Part shown: positions 1-17,200 of the stretch, one piece after another
Layout: the number at the start of each line of letters is the position of its first letter
Position numbering within the stretch: the first letter of the stretch is position 1
DNA from: Branchiostoma floridae
Lineage: Eukaryota > Chordata > Leptocardii > Amphioxiformes > Branchiostomatidae
Assembly: GCF_000003815.2 (NCBI RefSeq)
Contig: NC_049997.1
Location: 3,845,066-3,909,065 of the forward strand
Reading direction: 5' to 3'
DNA length: 64,000 nucleotides
The notes under the pieces: model-generated
Databases searched by the model: none
What the model was told of the DNA's origin: nothing
Seen by the model: only the letters and a program-made list of their open reading frames with translations
Program-made: the position numbers and the translations under genes

Positions 1-1314
1 CACTTCCCTCAGCCACACCAAGAAAGCAATGAAAAAGATGAAATCAAGAACAACGAGAGGAATGATAGCAAGTTTAGCAGGGAAGTTGAGGTTAACCAAA
101 GGAATGGGAAACAAATACATAGCAATGAGCAAAGTTCCGAGGAGTCTGATAATGTCAAAGACAATTCTCCTCTTCTCCCACCAGACAGGGTCGTCTGAAA
201 AATGTCGACGAACAATAAGTCCTATAAGGTTTTAAAAATATAAATAGACAAAGTGGCAACTTATAGATGTAGTTTGCTTAGAGTTCTTTCTAAAAGTTTG
301 AAACGTCTTGTATCAAGCAGACAAATCAGGCTACAAAACGACGCAGAAAACAGAGCTGACGTTTTCTCTCTTACCGAGATTGTGCTCTTCATCAACCACA
401 TCAACCTGAATTCGGCTGTAAAGTCAGAAACAGAAACATTTTTTGAAGTATAGAAATCATCATTAATGAAGAAAAATGTTCGCATTGACAGCCATTATCC
501 CAATTAAGTATTATGTCAGTAAGTTTAATTCAGTAAGTTTAATTCCATCAAGTTAATACAATATTGTACAATTAATTAACCTACCAGCAGAAACAGCATC
601 CATGTTTGCAGGTTAAATAAAATAATACAGAGAACACCCACACCAAGATGGCGGCAACTGTGGAAATAACTGTAACAACAATATAGAGAGGAGAAGTTGA
701 ATTTATCCAGCAATAGTATCATTTTGTATCTGTGAACTGTATCTTTTCAACATGTCTTGTTGTGACCTGTACTTAGCCCGGTGTGGCAAAAATGTGCAAT
801 AAAGGTCTTCAATCAATCATTATATAACAAGAAGATTATGTTGTGCTTTACGACTAATAAAATTGCTGCAATTGGTCATAATGCTATTCCCTTTCCTCCA
901 CTATCATAATCGCAAGTTACGTGTAAAACTAGAGGGTTTTAGAACTGGACATTTTATAAATTAGTATATATTCATAAATCGACACAAATCCCGTGAAAAT
1001 AGATATGTGAAATAATTACTACAGACTTGAACCTTTACATGACAATGACATGTCTAAAAGCTTTTTACAGCATTGTATTTGACTTTTAAGCATCAGACTG
1101 TTATCTGAAAAGACGCTATGAATTTGTCCTACTACCAAGTTCTACTTTCATTTCTAAATTGGTCTTTAGACCTGATGTCCTCGCAATGCCCTTACCTGCA
1201 GCCAATGTTGTATCGTATCCGAAATCCACGTAAAACGTGTCGCTTCTGTTTTCCTTCGCTGAGCAGCAAAACGCAGAGATGTTCCTTCCACCGACGTCCC
1301 AGACATAGGGACAT
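1..1314 (-). CDS. Partial gene for a small predicted membrane protein (5' three exons)
   Basis: Three exons can be joined on the minus strand: 1314-1196, 415-375 and 221 to beyond the window edge. The introns have GT-AG borders and the phases agree (2, then 1). The start chosen is the ATG at 1314 (MSLCLGRRWKEHL). The second exon is only 41 nt and continues the frame as IQVDVVDEEHNL. The third encodes RRHFSDDPVWWEKRR followed by two hydrophobic stretches, about residues 75-95 (LLGTLLIAMYLFPIPLV) and 100-120 (IIPLVVLDFIFFIAFLVWL), each long enough to span a membrane. I do not recognise the family. The basic and acidic N-terminal part followed by paired helices suggests a small multi-pass protein or the first part of a larger one, since the frame is still open at base 1. 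Join correctness is inferred from splice sites and phase only. Confidence 0.45.
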
Positions 1315-2099
1315 AACATCGAGACATTGGCGACGATCATGGCGTTTTTCTTACTACTAGGAAAGTAAGCCTACTCCGAGTGCGTATTATATCAGTGTGC
1401 AACGTTAGGCAATGCTGTTTAGTTTATAGGGCATTGAAGGGGGGTTTGATGTGCACAACAATGTAAAAATTACACCGGTAACCCGAGTTTTACACCTTAT
1501 ACACAACATTTTTATTACTAGCTGTTGGGTGGATTATCATGATTTTACCGAGGGCTTCTCTTCTAATACTTTGGAAGAAAAAGAATAATCAAAAATTCTC
1601 CATACAGACCTTTACATGCATGTGACCATCGACCTGACCTGCGCATATAATTGTTTTGTTGGTTTTTGATGATTTTCCCAGGGTGGAGTAGCCTGTTAGT
1701 AGGATGTTTGTTTTTGACTATTTAAACAGTACCTTCCTTACAAGTGAATGCCTAAATTGTTAGATAAACCATGCTCTTCCGCCATGTGCAATGCGATTAC
1801 TCCTAGTTGATACCGTAGAGAGAAAAAAACGCCCCCCCCCCCCATATTTGCTTGGAGACCAATGTATTTTCTTACAACTAACAATTCATGTATATCTTAG
1901 ACTATACAAGTCCTGCTATGTCACCGTTCACTCACTGGATGTGAGGAATTGAATCAGGCAAGTACACCGGGCAACAAAGGAATATCACTTTGCTTATCGA
2001 ACAAAAAATGGAGAACAAACTTATCAAAGGGGCAAGACAGTAAAACGATGTCAGATGTATACAATGCACTATTGAATGCAGTATGTTTCTTATCAATGT

Positions 2100-2700
2100 T
2101 AGTGATTGATAATGAACATCCTCACGCAACAGCCCTTTTTGTATGCTTTATTTGCTTACACAGTTGGAAAGGTTTCTGTGTACAATTCTCAACACTGTTA
2201 TACTGTTCCCCTTTGGATCCTGGTCTATTGATTGACAATATAAGTTCCATCATAAAATAACACCGCTAACATGTAATCTAAAACTCAACTCAACAAAGTG
2301 GTCCGACCTTGGGCTGCCCTATTAATGACCAGCCGTGTTGGGTGGGTTCCATATATGAAATAATGCCAATGGCATTTTTGTGTGGTTTTCAGAGTGTTTT
2401 TATCATTTGTTTTAGGCAAATAGATCACCATACCGAACAACTCAACATGTCTTTAAACATGTTGGTTGATGATGTTGTTGTCATGCTAATGTTTGATAAC
2501 TTTTGTATTATCTGTTGTACCTGTAATGCAAAATAAACACACAAGAATTATCATAGAAATGCGAGGGAACAAACGACGGGCCTTGCAAATAACTTAGCTG
2601 TATAGCTTGTTGTTTTTCAAACGCTTTTATGTTTACTGGTATAGCGTGGTTGATATCGACGTCTAATTTCCAAATGATCTCCATAGATTTCAACAGCTGA
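2100..2700. repeat. Tandem duplication, unit 1
   Basis: This segment is homologous to 3190-3800 in the same orientation, with many small indels and substitutions. Shared landmarks are 'gctttatttgctt', 'tttggatcctggtctat', 'caaatagatcaccat' and 'gggaacaaac'. It is an old local duplication of about 600 bp spaced about 1.1 kb. It lies downstream of the DTX3L-like gene, so it could be 3' UTR or intergenic. No coding potential is apparent. Confidence 0.65.
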
Positions 2701-3189
2701 CGATAGAATAATCTGCTGGACTTTACACGTATACGTATGAAGGCATATTTGCAAAAAAATTTTAAAAAATAAGGTGAATTATTATGGCAATCCTGCTCAC
2801 TGTCATTTCTGGTTCACCCCTCAGTATCCCTTGCCGCATCACACTCAAGTGTGAGTTACTTGTATAAAATAATCCTCCACGGAGAGAATAAAAGCATACT
2901 GAGTCTCTCAACAGGTATAGTTTGCCATAACGCCATTACATTCTCCTTTCCTTACATACATGTTATGAAAAAGACCCATTTTACACAGTACTCTAAAGTC
3001 CTAAATTATTTTGTTACCATCCACTAATTGATTTGTAAGAGTTAACATTACTCACAACCACGATGTAAACAATTTTACTTCCTCGTCGACCAAAAATATG
3101 AGGGCAACCTCGTGAAGGCACAATTAATCAATGTCACAAGTACGTACAATGAAGGACCATTATAAGTTAATGATTAATAATGGAAATCC

Positions 3190-3800
3190 TGACTCGACAT
3201 CTAAGTAGCACCTTTTTGTACGCTTTATTTGCTTGTCCTGTTGGGCAGGTTTGTGTGTATATTTCTCAACTTGTTAGACTGTACGAGTGGGACTTTGTTC
3301 TACTTTGGATCCTGGTCTATCGATTGGAAATGTAAGTTCTACTATAATGTAACACCAGTACCGCGTAATCTAAAAGTTAACTCAATAAAAGTTGCAGACC
3401 AAACAGGTTCTGCCCAACTATTACTAATGAGAAACCGCGTTGGGTTCCATGCACCGAATAATGGCACTTCTGTGTTGTTGTTTTTTTTAGTCCCGACAGA
3501 GTGTTTTCGAGTCCTTTGTTTTTGACAAATAGATCACCATCCCCGAAAAATACTCGTAAAACATCTGACAGGTTTTTAACCATGTCGTTGTTGTTGTCGT
3601 GCTAAATTTGGATAAAGTTTGCCTTCTCTGGGGTACCTGAAATACAACAGAGACACAAATGAATTAGTCTTATCATCTAAATGCAAGGGAACAAACAACA
3701 AACGGACCTTGTGAATGACTTGTGAAAGCTCTATGTTGTAACGTTTAACGGGTATGGCATGGTAGATATTTACCTGTGCAAACTTCTAATTTTCATAATC
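3190..3800. repeat. Tandem duplication, unit 2
   Basis: This is the second copy of the block at 2100-2700, in the same orientation and with the same landmark order. It differs from unit 1 by inserted T-rich tracts and other small indels. Confidence 0.65.
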
Positions 3801-3966
3801 TCCATAGAATTTAAGACTACCAAAGATGAAAAATGTTACCAACCATTTTTATAACCCAAAGTTATTCTACAAAACAATTATGTGAACAGAGTAATATCTG
3901 ACTTTCTTTTATCATTAAAATATGAGAATTGAGTACAAGATAGACTCACTTTTCAAGATGACAATT

Positions 3967-7649
<3,683 letters not shown>

Positions 7650-8286
7650 GAGCAATTCACACGCTAGAGCACGCGAGTAAAATTATTCTGACATCCAGTT
7701 ACAACAGAAACACCTCTGGTGTACACGAGGTACATGTATGCAGCGTCGCGCATGGGTATCACAAGCAATTAGCGCATCGACGAAACATAAGCGAGATCAC
7801 CTATAAGGCCCCCTGGTGAACGAAGGCAGATTAGTTGCCCCCTTGGCCCCCACTTCTGCAGGCGAGCGTAGCTGGTGGACTTGCACATAAACATGTTTAC
7901 ACTTCACAGCTGTACTTATTGGTGTCTACGTGTCGGCGTGCATACCTGTACCATTTGGTAATAGCAGGCTTCACAGTTCTATTCAGTGCAGCCGCCAGTC
8001 AATTGACACTTCAAAGCTCCAAATCTATGCTTTATACATAACCAATTGTTTACTTTATTCACAGGTAGCTCAAAAGTTTGCAGAGGTCGTGTTTTATTAG
8101 ACCCCGTCACACAGCAGGGGACCAAACACGGCGTAGTCCATGGCAACCAGGTGACAGGGGCATGAAGGTCATGATATCGTACCGAGCCCACAAGACCCGT
8201 TCCCATGAACGCGTAACTCTAGCTGCCACATGTCTCTGGTGTGTTTTTCCAAGATTATTGACCCTGGCAGTTTGTAGTCTTTCACT
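7650..8286. promoter_or_regulatory. Candidate bidirectional promoter between the DTX3L-like and PARP14-like genes
   Basis: The two start codons (7649 minus, 8287 plus) are 637 bp apart and point away from each other, so this interval must hold the 5' UTRs and proximal promoters of both genes if no upstream noncoding exons exist. A CCAAT box is at 8042-8046. I see no clear TATA box positioned for either gene, and no convincing paired interferon-type element. In mammals PARP9 and DTX3L share a bidirectional interferon-responsive promoter; whether that holds here cannot be read from the bases. Confidence 0.5.
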
Positions 8287-11200
8287 ATGGGGACCGGAGC
8301 CAGCAAGAAGACCAAGAAGACGGACAAGGACGACAATGAACCACCAACATTCACAATTGCCCGTAAGCTACATTTTGATCATAGCGAGCTACGACATGTA
8401 GACACATCCATTCTACTGTGCGACGTACTTTACACGTATAACCAATCGAGTCTTTGGATTATTATTTTGGCCTTTGCAAAATCAGTTTTTGGAAAAAAAC
8501 TTTGGAACTGCTGTATAGATTGGTTAATTTGTATGCGTATAGAGTCAATTGTGTTAGCGGAAAAAGTAGAATATTGTCTAAGAAAAGTCTTTGAAACTTT
8601 TATCGTGCAAAACCAATTTCAAAACGTAAATGTATCAAAGTTTACAGTAGCTATAAAATCAGTTCCGTGTTTCCCTTTTTATTTCTGATATAAGTAATGG
8701 CAATAAATTCATGAACGATAAATCACACTGAAAATCATATTTTGTGCCCCTGTTAGAAGCGAGTGCACCGCCATACAATCCTGAATGTCCACCACAAGGA
8801 TTACCACCTCAGCATCCACAACCACATCCCACACACCTGTACCCAGGGGGACAGCCACCGGGCACGTACTGTCAGGCATGCGCAGGTACGCACACTAAGA
8901 CGTTTGTACGGTTTAGACATGATTCTGTGAAAAGCCGAATCAAGAACTAGAAAAATCACTATTGCGCATTCCTTCCATAATATGTAGGTTTCAGTGTTTT
9001 TTCAGTCTTTTGTGAATTTAACTCGATTTTACAAAACTACTGTAACAATCATTATAATGCGTTAAGCGTAAAAATAAGAATGTACAGCAGAGGAGGGTAT
9101 TGCTAATGATATTGTGTGTGTGTTTGCATGTATGTGTGTGTGTGTTTGTATGTATGCGCGCACGTGCGTTTATGTTTGTACGTGTCCGCGTGTGTGTGTC
9201 CGTATGTGTGTGTGTGTTTGTATGTATGTATGTGTGTGTGTGTGTGTGTGTCTGTATGTATGTATGTGTGTGTGTTTGTTTTTGTGTGTGCGTGTGTGAA
9301 TGTACATGCATATGTGTGTATGTACTTATCTGAAGAAGCCCTTGATGAATTGTCTTGATAATTGGTTCTTATTTAGGTAGAAGATAATACCCATCAGCAG
9401 GGTCAAGTGCCTCTGCATGCACTTAATTTTACGCTTTTAGCTCAATAAGTATAAACTGCGTTTGGCCAACCTAAATTTGGAAATTTGGCTTTGAATGTAA
9501 TGTTATGTGGGTGTTGGGACCAACATTGATACTCTTTGATTATAGTGCGTGGCTTCCCAGTTTGCAGCAAAAGTGTTTAGACTTGCTTGTGTGTGAATCG
9601 CATAACGTGGAATTTATATGGGTGAAAGTTCATTTGCCAGTCTTGGTGCCATAGGTCTATTGTGTGAATAACTGATTGGAAAATGACGCATTCTTGGCCG
9701 TTGTTGATTTCTTTATCAACAACACAATCATCAGCAAACATTCGAGTGTTCAAATTGAGATTTATGCAAAGAGGGAACAGTAGCGGTCCAAGTAACATTA
9801 CTGACTTTGGGTTGCAGGGAACCACATCCGTCAAGTCGGAATGCCCCTACCCCCACTGCTACTTTCTTTTTGTTGATGTTTCTATATGGGCTTTGACATC
9901 CATTGAAGGCGTTTACCTCTGATACAATTATAGTTGTGATCATCTTGACAGTCTGTCAGTCATCGGGACGCTTCTTTCTAAACCCGTGTTAACGCTGATT
10001 CTCAGTTAGTACTAATAGTCGTCAAAGATTTGTGATTGAAAATTTGTGAATGTATTGTGTTCCATAAACTTAGCACATCCGCAAATGAAATAGGTAAGGC
10101 CTTTGTTGAAAGAGCCATGATCAGTTCTATCAACTCTAGTCTTGCCATGCAACCATGCAGATACCGTTTATCTAGACGTCAATGATGTTTGGCAAAATAT
10201 GACGATAGCTGAGGCCATTTTTCGATTGCAAGTCTGCGAATTCTCGCTGTCAAAGCACCTGGTTCACTGACTTTGTGTGGGATCAGATCTGTCAGCACTT
10301 TTTCAATGCTCAAGTCAAGCATTATGGGTCGGTGAGAAGGACGAGGAAGCGTAAGGTGGTCGTTTTCGCGTGCATAAACAGAGCTACATGCAAATTGGGA
10401 GTTGCAAATGTAGGCACCAAGTTTAAATTTTGTTATAAGATTTTTAGCTTGCCATTTATGGCTAAGACTGCCGGCTACATCTTATTTAGCTAGGCGCTTT
10501 GTGTGGGGTCTTGTGTTTATGTGCAAATATAATTGACATCCTGTCGTGAGTTTTGTACTGCACTGTAGTACTTGTTTAATGTGTGTTCGAGGTTAATTCA
10601 TGGTTAGGAATTTCTTTGATGTGATGCATTTTTCCACTAAGGCCTTTGTTTTGTCTACGAACTCACTTGTGTTGTCCCACTGTATTTAGCTTGTCGGTGT
10701 TTTATTTGTTGTATACCTGCCACATTCTTTAAGCTCAGTTTTGATGGCAGTTCAGTCAGTCTTGCTTGAGAGAACCATATTATTGGATTTTGTTGGGATT
10801 GCTTTAGAATTGATGTTGACAGTTATGATTTGTTTTGTTTTGTTTGTTTGAACCTTAGTTTGTTTATTCATGAAAGCTCAAATCGGCCTACAGGCCGCTT
10901 TTCATTGAGGTCATGAGGGAAGAGGCCAGGGTCAAACAAAGTATATAACAGAGATACAGTTTACATGATGGGCATAGGACCCTGCCTTTCTTGGAATCAA
11001 TGAACAGTCGTCACCTAGTCCTGGTGAAGGTATGAAAATGGTGCTAATGTGGATTGGTTTTTTAACTCTTGCTCAAGTCCAAAATAATTTATTCTAAAGT
11101 GTTTTTGTGCTGTATTGGACATGAGTGCATAAATATCGATCGTTGTCTGGAGGGTTTACCTTGCTTTGTATTGTGTATGGGGGGGTGTGTGCAAAATACA

Positions 11201-14200
11201 GGAGATGTTTAAGAAAATCAACAATGTCCCCATTGGAAAAAGGCCAATTTCCTTTCACATTCCTCCCAACATATTGAGAAATAAATTAAGTACTGCACCA
11301 ACGCCAATATCGCCTGATCTCACCCGCTTATTCCTTCTTGAATACTTAGTACCATGTTACCATGCTCCTCAAGTTTGAGTTAGAGGACGATATGCATGTT
11401 CCTCTTTTAGCGATGCAGTGCCTCCCCCCATGTTGACGCATCAATATCTTATTTCCCATTTAGCATCAAGTCGCGATGGTGAAACGTACGGCCCAAACGA
11501 GTATTTTCTAGGTAAGATTCTACTTCCAGTTTATAGACATAATATACAAATAAGATGTGGTAATAAGTAATCGGTAACTGGAATAAGCTATTCTTTTAGA
11601 CAGAAAATGTAGAAAACTCTGACCATGCATGCCTATAAGGAATTGAAGTTTTTTTCTTCTGTTACGTGATTGTTTATAAGTTTTCATTATTTTCATATTT
11701 GTAAGTATGCTGTATCTTAGATTCATTTTCCACATCTGATCTTGTGAGGAGAATATTTCAAAATTTACATGCTGCAGCAAAAAATGATCTATCACAATGC
11801 AGCATTACTTTAAGTTCTTGCTTTTGCTCTTTAAGTGTCTTTTGAGATAATAAACAAAACGGTTGTAAGATTTCATTTCGCAAACTAGAAAATCATATTC
11901 ATTTGTAGAAACTCCATCGATCGAAGTACTTCGTACCAAAGAGCACCAAGTCAATGAGGAAGCCTTGAGGAAGTACTTTTCTAGCAACAAGAAGTCCCAT
12001 GGTGGCCAAATCGCGTCCATGGCCGAGGATGACGACTGCTTTGTAATCAACTTTGAGAACTTCGATGGTAAGCAAATAGATCGGAAGTGTATACTTAGGT
12101 ACGGTTGGTAATTGAATTCATTATAAGGGGGTTTGGTACACAACCATGCATTTATCATTGTCAACCTATTGACAGGCCTCCAGGGTTCGGTGTAAACAAT
12201 ATATCTATTGGTTGTGCATTTCAATAGCTAGTGCTAAAATAAAACGTGAGAATCACAATGTACCGCTTGCTTACCAAAAACATATGCCAGCGCGAGGATC
12301 AATTGCAAGTATGACAGTCCTAACATTTTCTGATTAAAAATAATAAGGTTATGTTTGATTGATTGATTTACAGTTGCTCGTGAAGTGTTATCTCATTCTC
12401 ATGAGCTGGACGGAACACAGCTGCACGTTCGGAATCGTAGTAAGTGTTGTTTACATATCGTAGTAATGCCTGGCCAAGGCTCCACATAACAATTGCCAAA
12501 GGTCAAAATGTCTCATTGAGGACAAGTCTTTAAACCCGGTATTTCTGACCAAAAAGCACACCAAGTTGAATTAGCTTTTCCCCCTGTCAATCATACTATC
12601 TAGGAAATTAATGCACTGACAAAGCCAGTTTGAAAGTGTCTTCTAATGTTACTCAAACCAACCAGCTTATAAAGCTGTTTAACTGGCAAAATACTTGTAT
12701 ATGTTTTTACGGATGGTAAATAAACGGTCAATATTACAAGATCATTCTTTTGCATCTTCTTGACTGGTATTTTCCTCACCGGTACAGAGAGCCCAACAAT
12801 TGAAGTTATCACAGATGGAACTATCGCCGAGGATCGCCTCAAGACTTACTTCGAAAACAGGCGTAATGGTGGAGGTCCCATTGATGGGACAATCAAGAAA
12901 ACCCCTCAAGGAGTATTCTATATCACGTTCAAAAATAAACGAGGTAATGGTTAACACTATAAGACTCTTTTAGGAGTTACCCATATTTATATGGACTTCC
13001 TACTCAGCCTTGTTAATTAGCCCTTTCTGATTAGCCCCACGCTTTTACATCAGCTGATGTTTCTGTCATTTAGTACTTTCTCTCTGTTCCATGGCGATAT
13101 TTTTACCTTTTATTATTTAATTGTTCTTATTGTTATGTGTTCTTATTTTGTATATCGGAGGAGAAAACCTAAACAAGCAATGTTGGTTTTTGCCTTACGC
13201 TCGTTAAATAAATATGAATAAAAATAGTAGTAGGCATCCTTCCATGTTTCCAGATGATGGTAGCACTCTCTCCTAAAATACAAACAGCCTTAATATCTTA
13301 ATCGTTACTCAGTTAATTAAGGATCTTGTCTATTGATGCAACAATATCAATGATTTTTTCTTACAGCTGCCATCGATGTAGTCCAGAAACCCTCACATTC
13401 GATCGATGGAAAAGAAGTTGCAGTCGCGGAGAAGTTAAGCCTTATTGATCGCAGAAGCCTTCTGATAAAGGTACAGTCTGTTTCTTATAGCTTTGTTCTT
13501 TTTAGCCAAAGATATTAAAGTTGCATCGCCTGCTATATCTGTTGATTATGCATAACGTACGGCAAGGAATATAGTAGCTATCTATATAAACGGTGACTTC
13601 CTATATTTTCGAATTAAACCTCATCTTGTTGTTTTTCTTTACAGATTTTGCTTTGTTATGCTGCAAATTCCAGCAATGTCAAACAATTACAGCTGGGTTT
13701 TTATGTGTACACAGGGCATCCCAGCAGGCTGCAGCCGTGGCCATCTTAGAGACTACTTAGAAGGCAAAGATTCCAAAGGCACACTCCATATAGCTGGGGT
13801 ATATCTTGGCGATGATGAGTCTGTGGCAGTCGTGTCTCTGTTCCATGACATAGGTGAGTTTTTAAAAGTAACTTGAGCTTGAATGTTTTTAGTGTAAACG
13901 AAGCATGTGTGTGTGATGGAAGCTGATGGAGTCAATCCATAGTTCATCCCTATATTTTGTTATAGATGGGGAAACAAGGCATGAAATAGGAACGAAAGCC
14001 AAACAGGGTGACCTAGCTGTCTCCGTCAGCCCCATGGTCGTGACCAGGAGTGTGCAGCTGTCTGGGATCACCAAGCAGTCTGGGATCACACGGGATCTTC
14101 TTCTCAACTACTTCGAGAACACCGAAAGAAGCGGTGGGGGTAAGGTGCTGGACATCAACATGGACAAGAAGAAGGGAACGGCTATCATAAGTTTCAAAGA

Positions 14201-17200
14201 TCCGGCAGGTAAATGCTTTACCTATTCAGACATTTAATGATCTTAAACAATCACTTTCTGCCATGTGGTAAGTTAACCTGTGAATCATTCCTACATTGAC
14301 AGCAGCTGTAGTTTACATCCTATCGATGCTTCATTATCAACCCTATGCTTTTCGGAAAATAGTGTAGTGTGAATGATAGTGATATGAACGCACATCTGAC
14401 TACAGTCTTTAATGCTGAAAGACTATTTGCTGTATAAGTATTGCTTTTTATTGTCCTCGCAGTCGTCCAGAGAGTCGTGCAGAAACCATTTCACCAGTTT
14501 GACTGCGGGAGTGTCTCTGTGTGTCCGCACTTTAGTGCACTCGGCACTGTAACCGACACCGATTTCTTAACATCGTCTAAGACCCCATTCGACCCTGACG
14601 TTCATCGGGTCATAAAACGCAATGAACTAAACTTGGTTGATATTCAGCCGTCAAAGCTACGCCTGTTGGAGAAACAACTTCTGAGCATTAAGGCAGAGTT
14701 CCCAAACGTTGACGTCGATATCGACCATGATCATCACAAAATCACCATCGACGGGGTGGATCACGAAACGACGCAAGCGCGCGACAATCTCAATGAGAAG
14801 TTGCAAGAGTTCAAGGAGTATAGATGGTCAATATCCGACGAACTACAGTATATTCTCTCCAGAGATAATGCGAAGAAAGTCATTGAAAGGGTTTTTGCGG
14901 AGGCAAACGTGCAGAACGGCGCCCTCTTTTCTGTAGAAAATAACGAAGTGTTAATTGTAGGTGTGGACAAAAGCACCGTCAGGATCGCAGAAAGTTGTGT
15001 TAGATCTACATTCAAAGAAACTAGTAGGAACATTCCTAAACAAATCCTGATACTCAGTGACTGGGATCATTTCGTAAAAAGGAGTAACGATGGTGCAAAG
15101 AACAATGCCAAAATATCATACGACAAAACGTCGGGTAAGGTTAAAATTGTGGGCCTTATTCGTGAAGTTGGCGATATTGATGGGAAGTTGGAAGAGTTCT
15201 TGAAGCAGCATTCTTTTGAAACGTCCTTTGTTGATTTAGAAAGACCAATTGTCTACGTTCTGGTAAAACGACAGAAGGATCAACTGAGAAAGATTGAACT
15301 TGACAATGACGTTTCGATTGATGATATGGGAACAAGATTCAAGATACAAGGACCTAAAGATAGAATGAAGAAGGTGTCGGATGAAATCAAGGGTCTTGCA
15401 TCAAAGGTTATAGAGACTACAGCGCAGTACAAGAAACCAGGTGAGAAGCTAATTGTTACATAATTGACATATTTCATTCATCTGTAACAAAACATGTGCA
15501 GTGCTTTTATTTCTTTGCATTTCCTCACGATGACAATTTCAATGTTATAGTTGCGACCTTATTATGGTACGCCATTGATCGGAAGTCAACAATGCTCTTT
15601 TATATTTGTCAGATAATGTCTTTACCGACTCTGTATTTTTCAGGGCTTGCAAAGCTGTTCAATGACGACACATTCAAGAAGCTTTTAAAGGGGATAGAAG
15701 AGAACAAGAGTTGCGCACTACGGTGGGACTGTGAGACCTGGACACCGTCACCAAGAGGGGTCAGTCTAATGGTTTGATTCATCTCTTACAATCTTCTCTA
15801 TTCAACTACCATTCGATGAACAACAATTTTGATAAAATTTAAAGCATAGTTCAAGGGTCAGAAATGGGAAGGTCTAGTACAACTATCATGATCATGCGTA
15901 CTTACGCTAGAGACAACAGACACGCTATTAAATTGTGGTAATAAGGTAACTACTAATCCTCATGAAGACATGTCATGATGTATAGATGTTTAAAAATTTT
16001 TCAGAAAGCAACACTAAAAGGCCTGCGGCCCTCCAAACCATCTCCTGACCATGGTAAGCAAACAGTTCAATTCGTATCTGTAAGAAGCGTTTCAATCTAT
16101 ATCATTTTATTTGATGAAACAGGAATATATCTTTTCGCTTATAGGGCTCTTTATGTGATTACCGATCTCTTATCCCCCAAACAACAGGTGGTCCGAAGAT
16201 TGGACATATCTCTGTACATATTGAGCAAGGCAACATCGAGTCAGAGACAGCGGATGTGATTGTTAACCCCGTCACCGACAACTCAGGTAGGTACCACTAG
16301 TAATCAATGCACAGCTATTTTGGAGTCTTGGATAATTGACCAAAACATCAGACAAAAATGATAGAATCCGACACTGGTTGAACAATTTTGTGTTACAAAG
16401 CAAACAATCTGTGATCATCTATTTAGCAGTAATACTTAAGTGGTCCTTTTCATGATACATTTCCAAAAGTTAAAATCACAATGTGAGTAAATAAATAAAT
16501 GTGAGTAAATAGCTCAATACCGTCATGTTTCATAACATAATGATGGTACGATTATTATTTTCAGCCTTTACAGTTGTCGGTGATGCCCTTTCAAAAGCTG
16601 GAGGTCCATCTGTCAAGGGCAACTTCAATTCGGATTGGAGCAAAAGGCTCAACGGCGTTGTTCTATCAGGTACTCTAAGTAATCAAATCATTATTTACTA
16701 GATTTTTTTTCCATTTCAGTTCAGCTTCCGATATTCTACAATGTATCACAGTGTATGACAGTATGTCAGCATCGTTCAAAGTGCAAGATGTATGACTTAC
16801 GAGCACTTGCAACATATGCCTATTCATGTTATCATTGTTTCAGACGCAGGTACACTACAGTGTAAAAAGGTTGCCCATATGGAGCTTCCTCCAAAGCATA
16901 AGCTAAAGGATGCAGTCTGCCAGTGTCTTGTCCTCAGTACACAAGCCGGAATGACATCAATTGCATTTCCTGCGATTGGGACAGGTAACTGCAATACTGG
17001 CATTAGTTTGTAATAAGCGTGGTGTCTCTACCATGATAGTAACAAACTATTGTCAGTATTGCAATATGATTGAAATAATGATTGTAGGGGCACGATATTT
17101 TACATTTTAGTAATCTTAGGTCAGGGCATATCAATACAAACATTTATATCAACTTGAAAGTTCATCTGTGTTGTTAGAAGTCATTCTTGGACTAGTTTAA

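Larger units (their letters stand above)
1315..3966. other. Noncoding interval with a diverged tandem duplication
   Basis: No convincing exon is visible between the partial membrane-protein gene and the stop codon of the DTX3L-like gene. The main structure is a direct duplication: about 2100-2700 resembles about 3190-3800. Both contain the stretches 'ggatcctggtctat' and 'aaatagatcaccat', and both have a 'gcaagggaacaaac'-type segment. A poly-C run lies at about 1838-1850. Confidence 0.6.
8886..11463. other. Large intron of the PARP14-like gene filled with repeats
   Basis: This 2.6-kb intron separates the proline-rich exon from the next 48-nt exon. It holds a TG-rich microsatellite (about 9108-9335), a decayed reverse transcriptase fragment on the minus strand (about 9577-9850), and a repeat at about 10861-10990 that recurs in inverted orientation near 35318-35412. 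Between about 9950 and 10860 I see nothing I can name. Confidence 0.6.

Noticed and set aside
7650..8286. Interferon-type (ISRE or GAS) elements in the divergent promoter
   Set aside because: Only weak partial matches such as TTCCCATGAA near 8201. Such matches are expected by chance, so none is annotated.
9100..9358. Open frames of 60-97 codons across the TG-rich tract
   Set aside because: They are Cys-Val or His-Thr repeats produced by the microsatellite on both strands, with no splice context.
10080..10310. Possible further transposon coding sequence on the minus strand, 5' of the RT fragment
   Set aside because: Fragments of open frame are present but I recognise no motif, and stops interrupt every reading.
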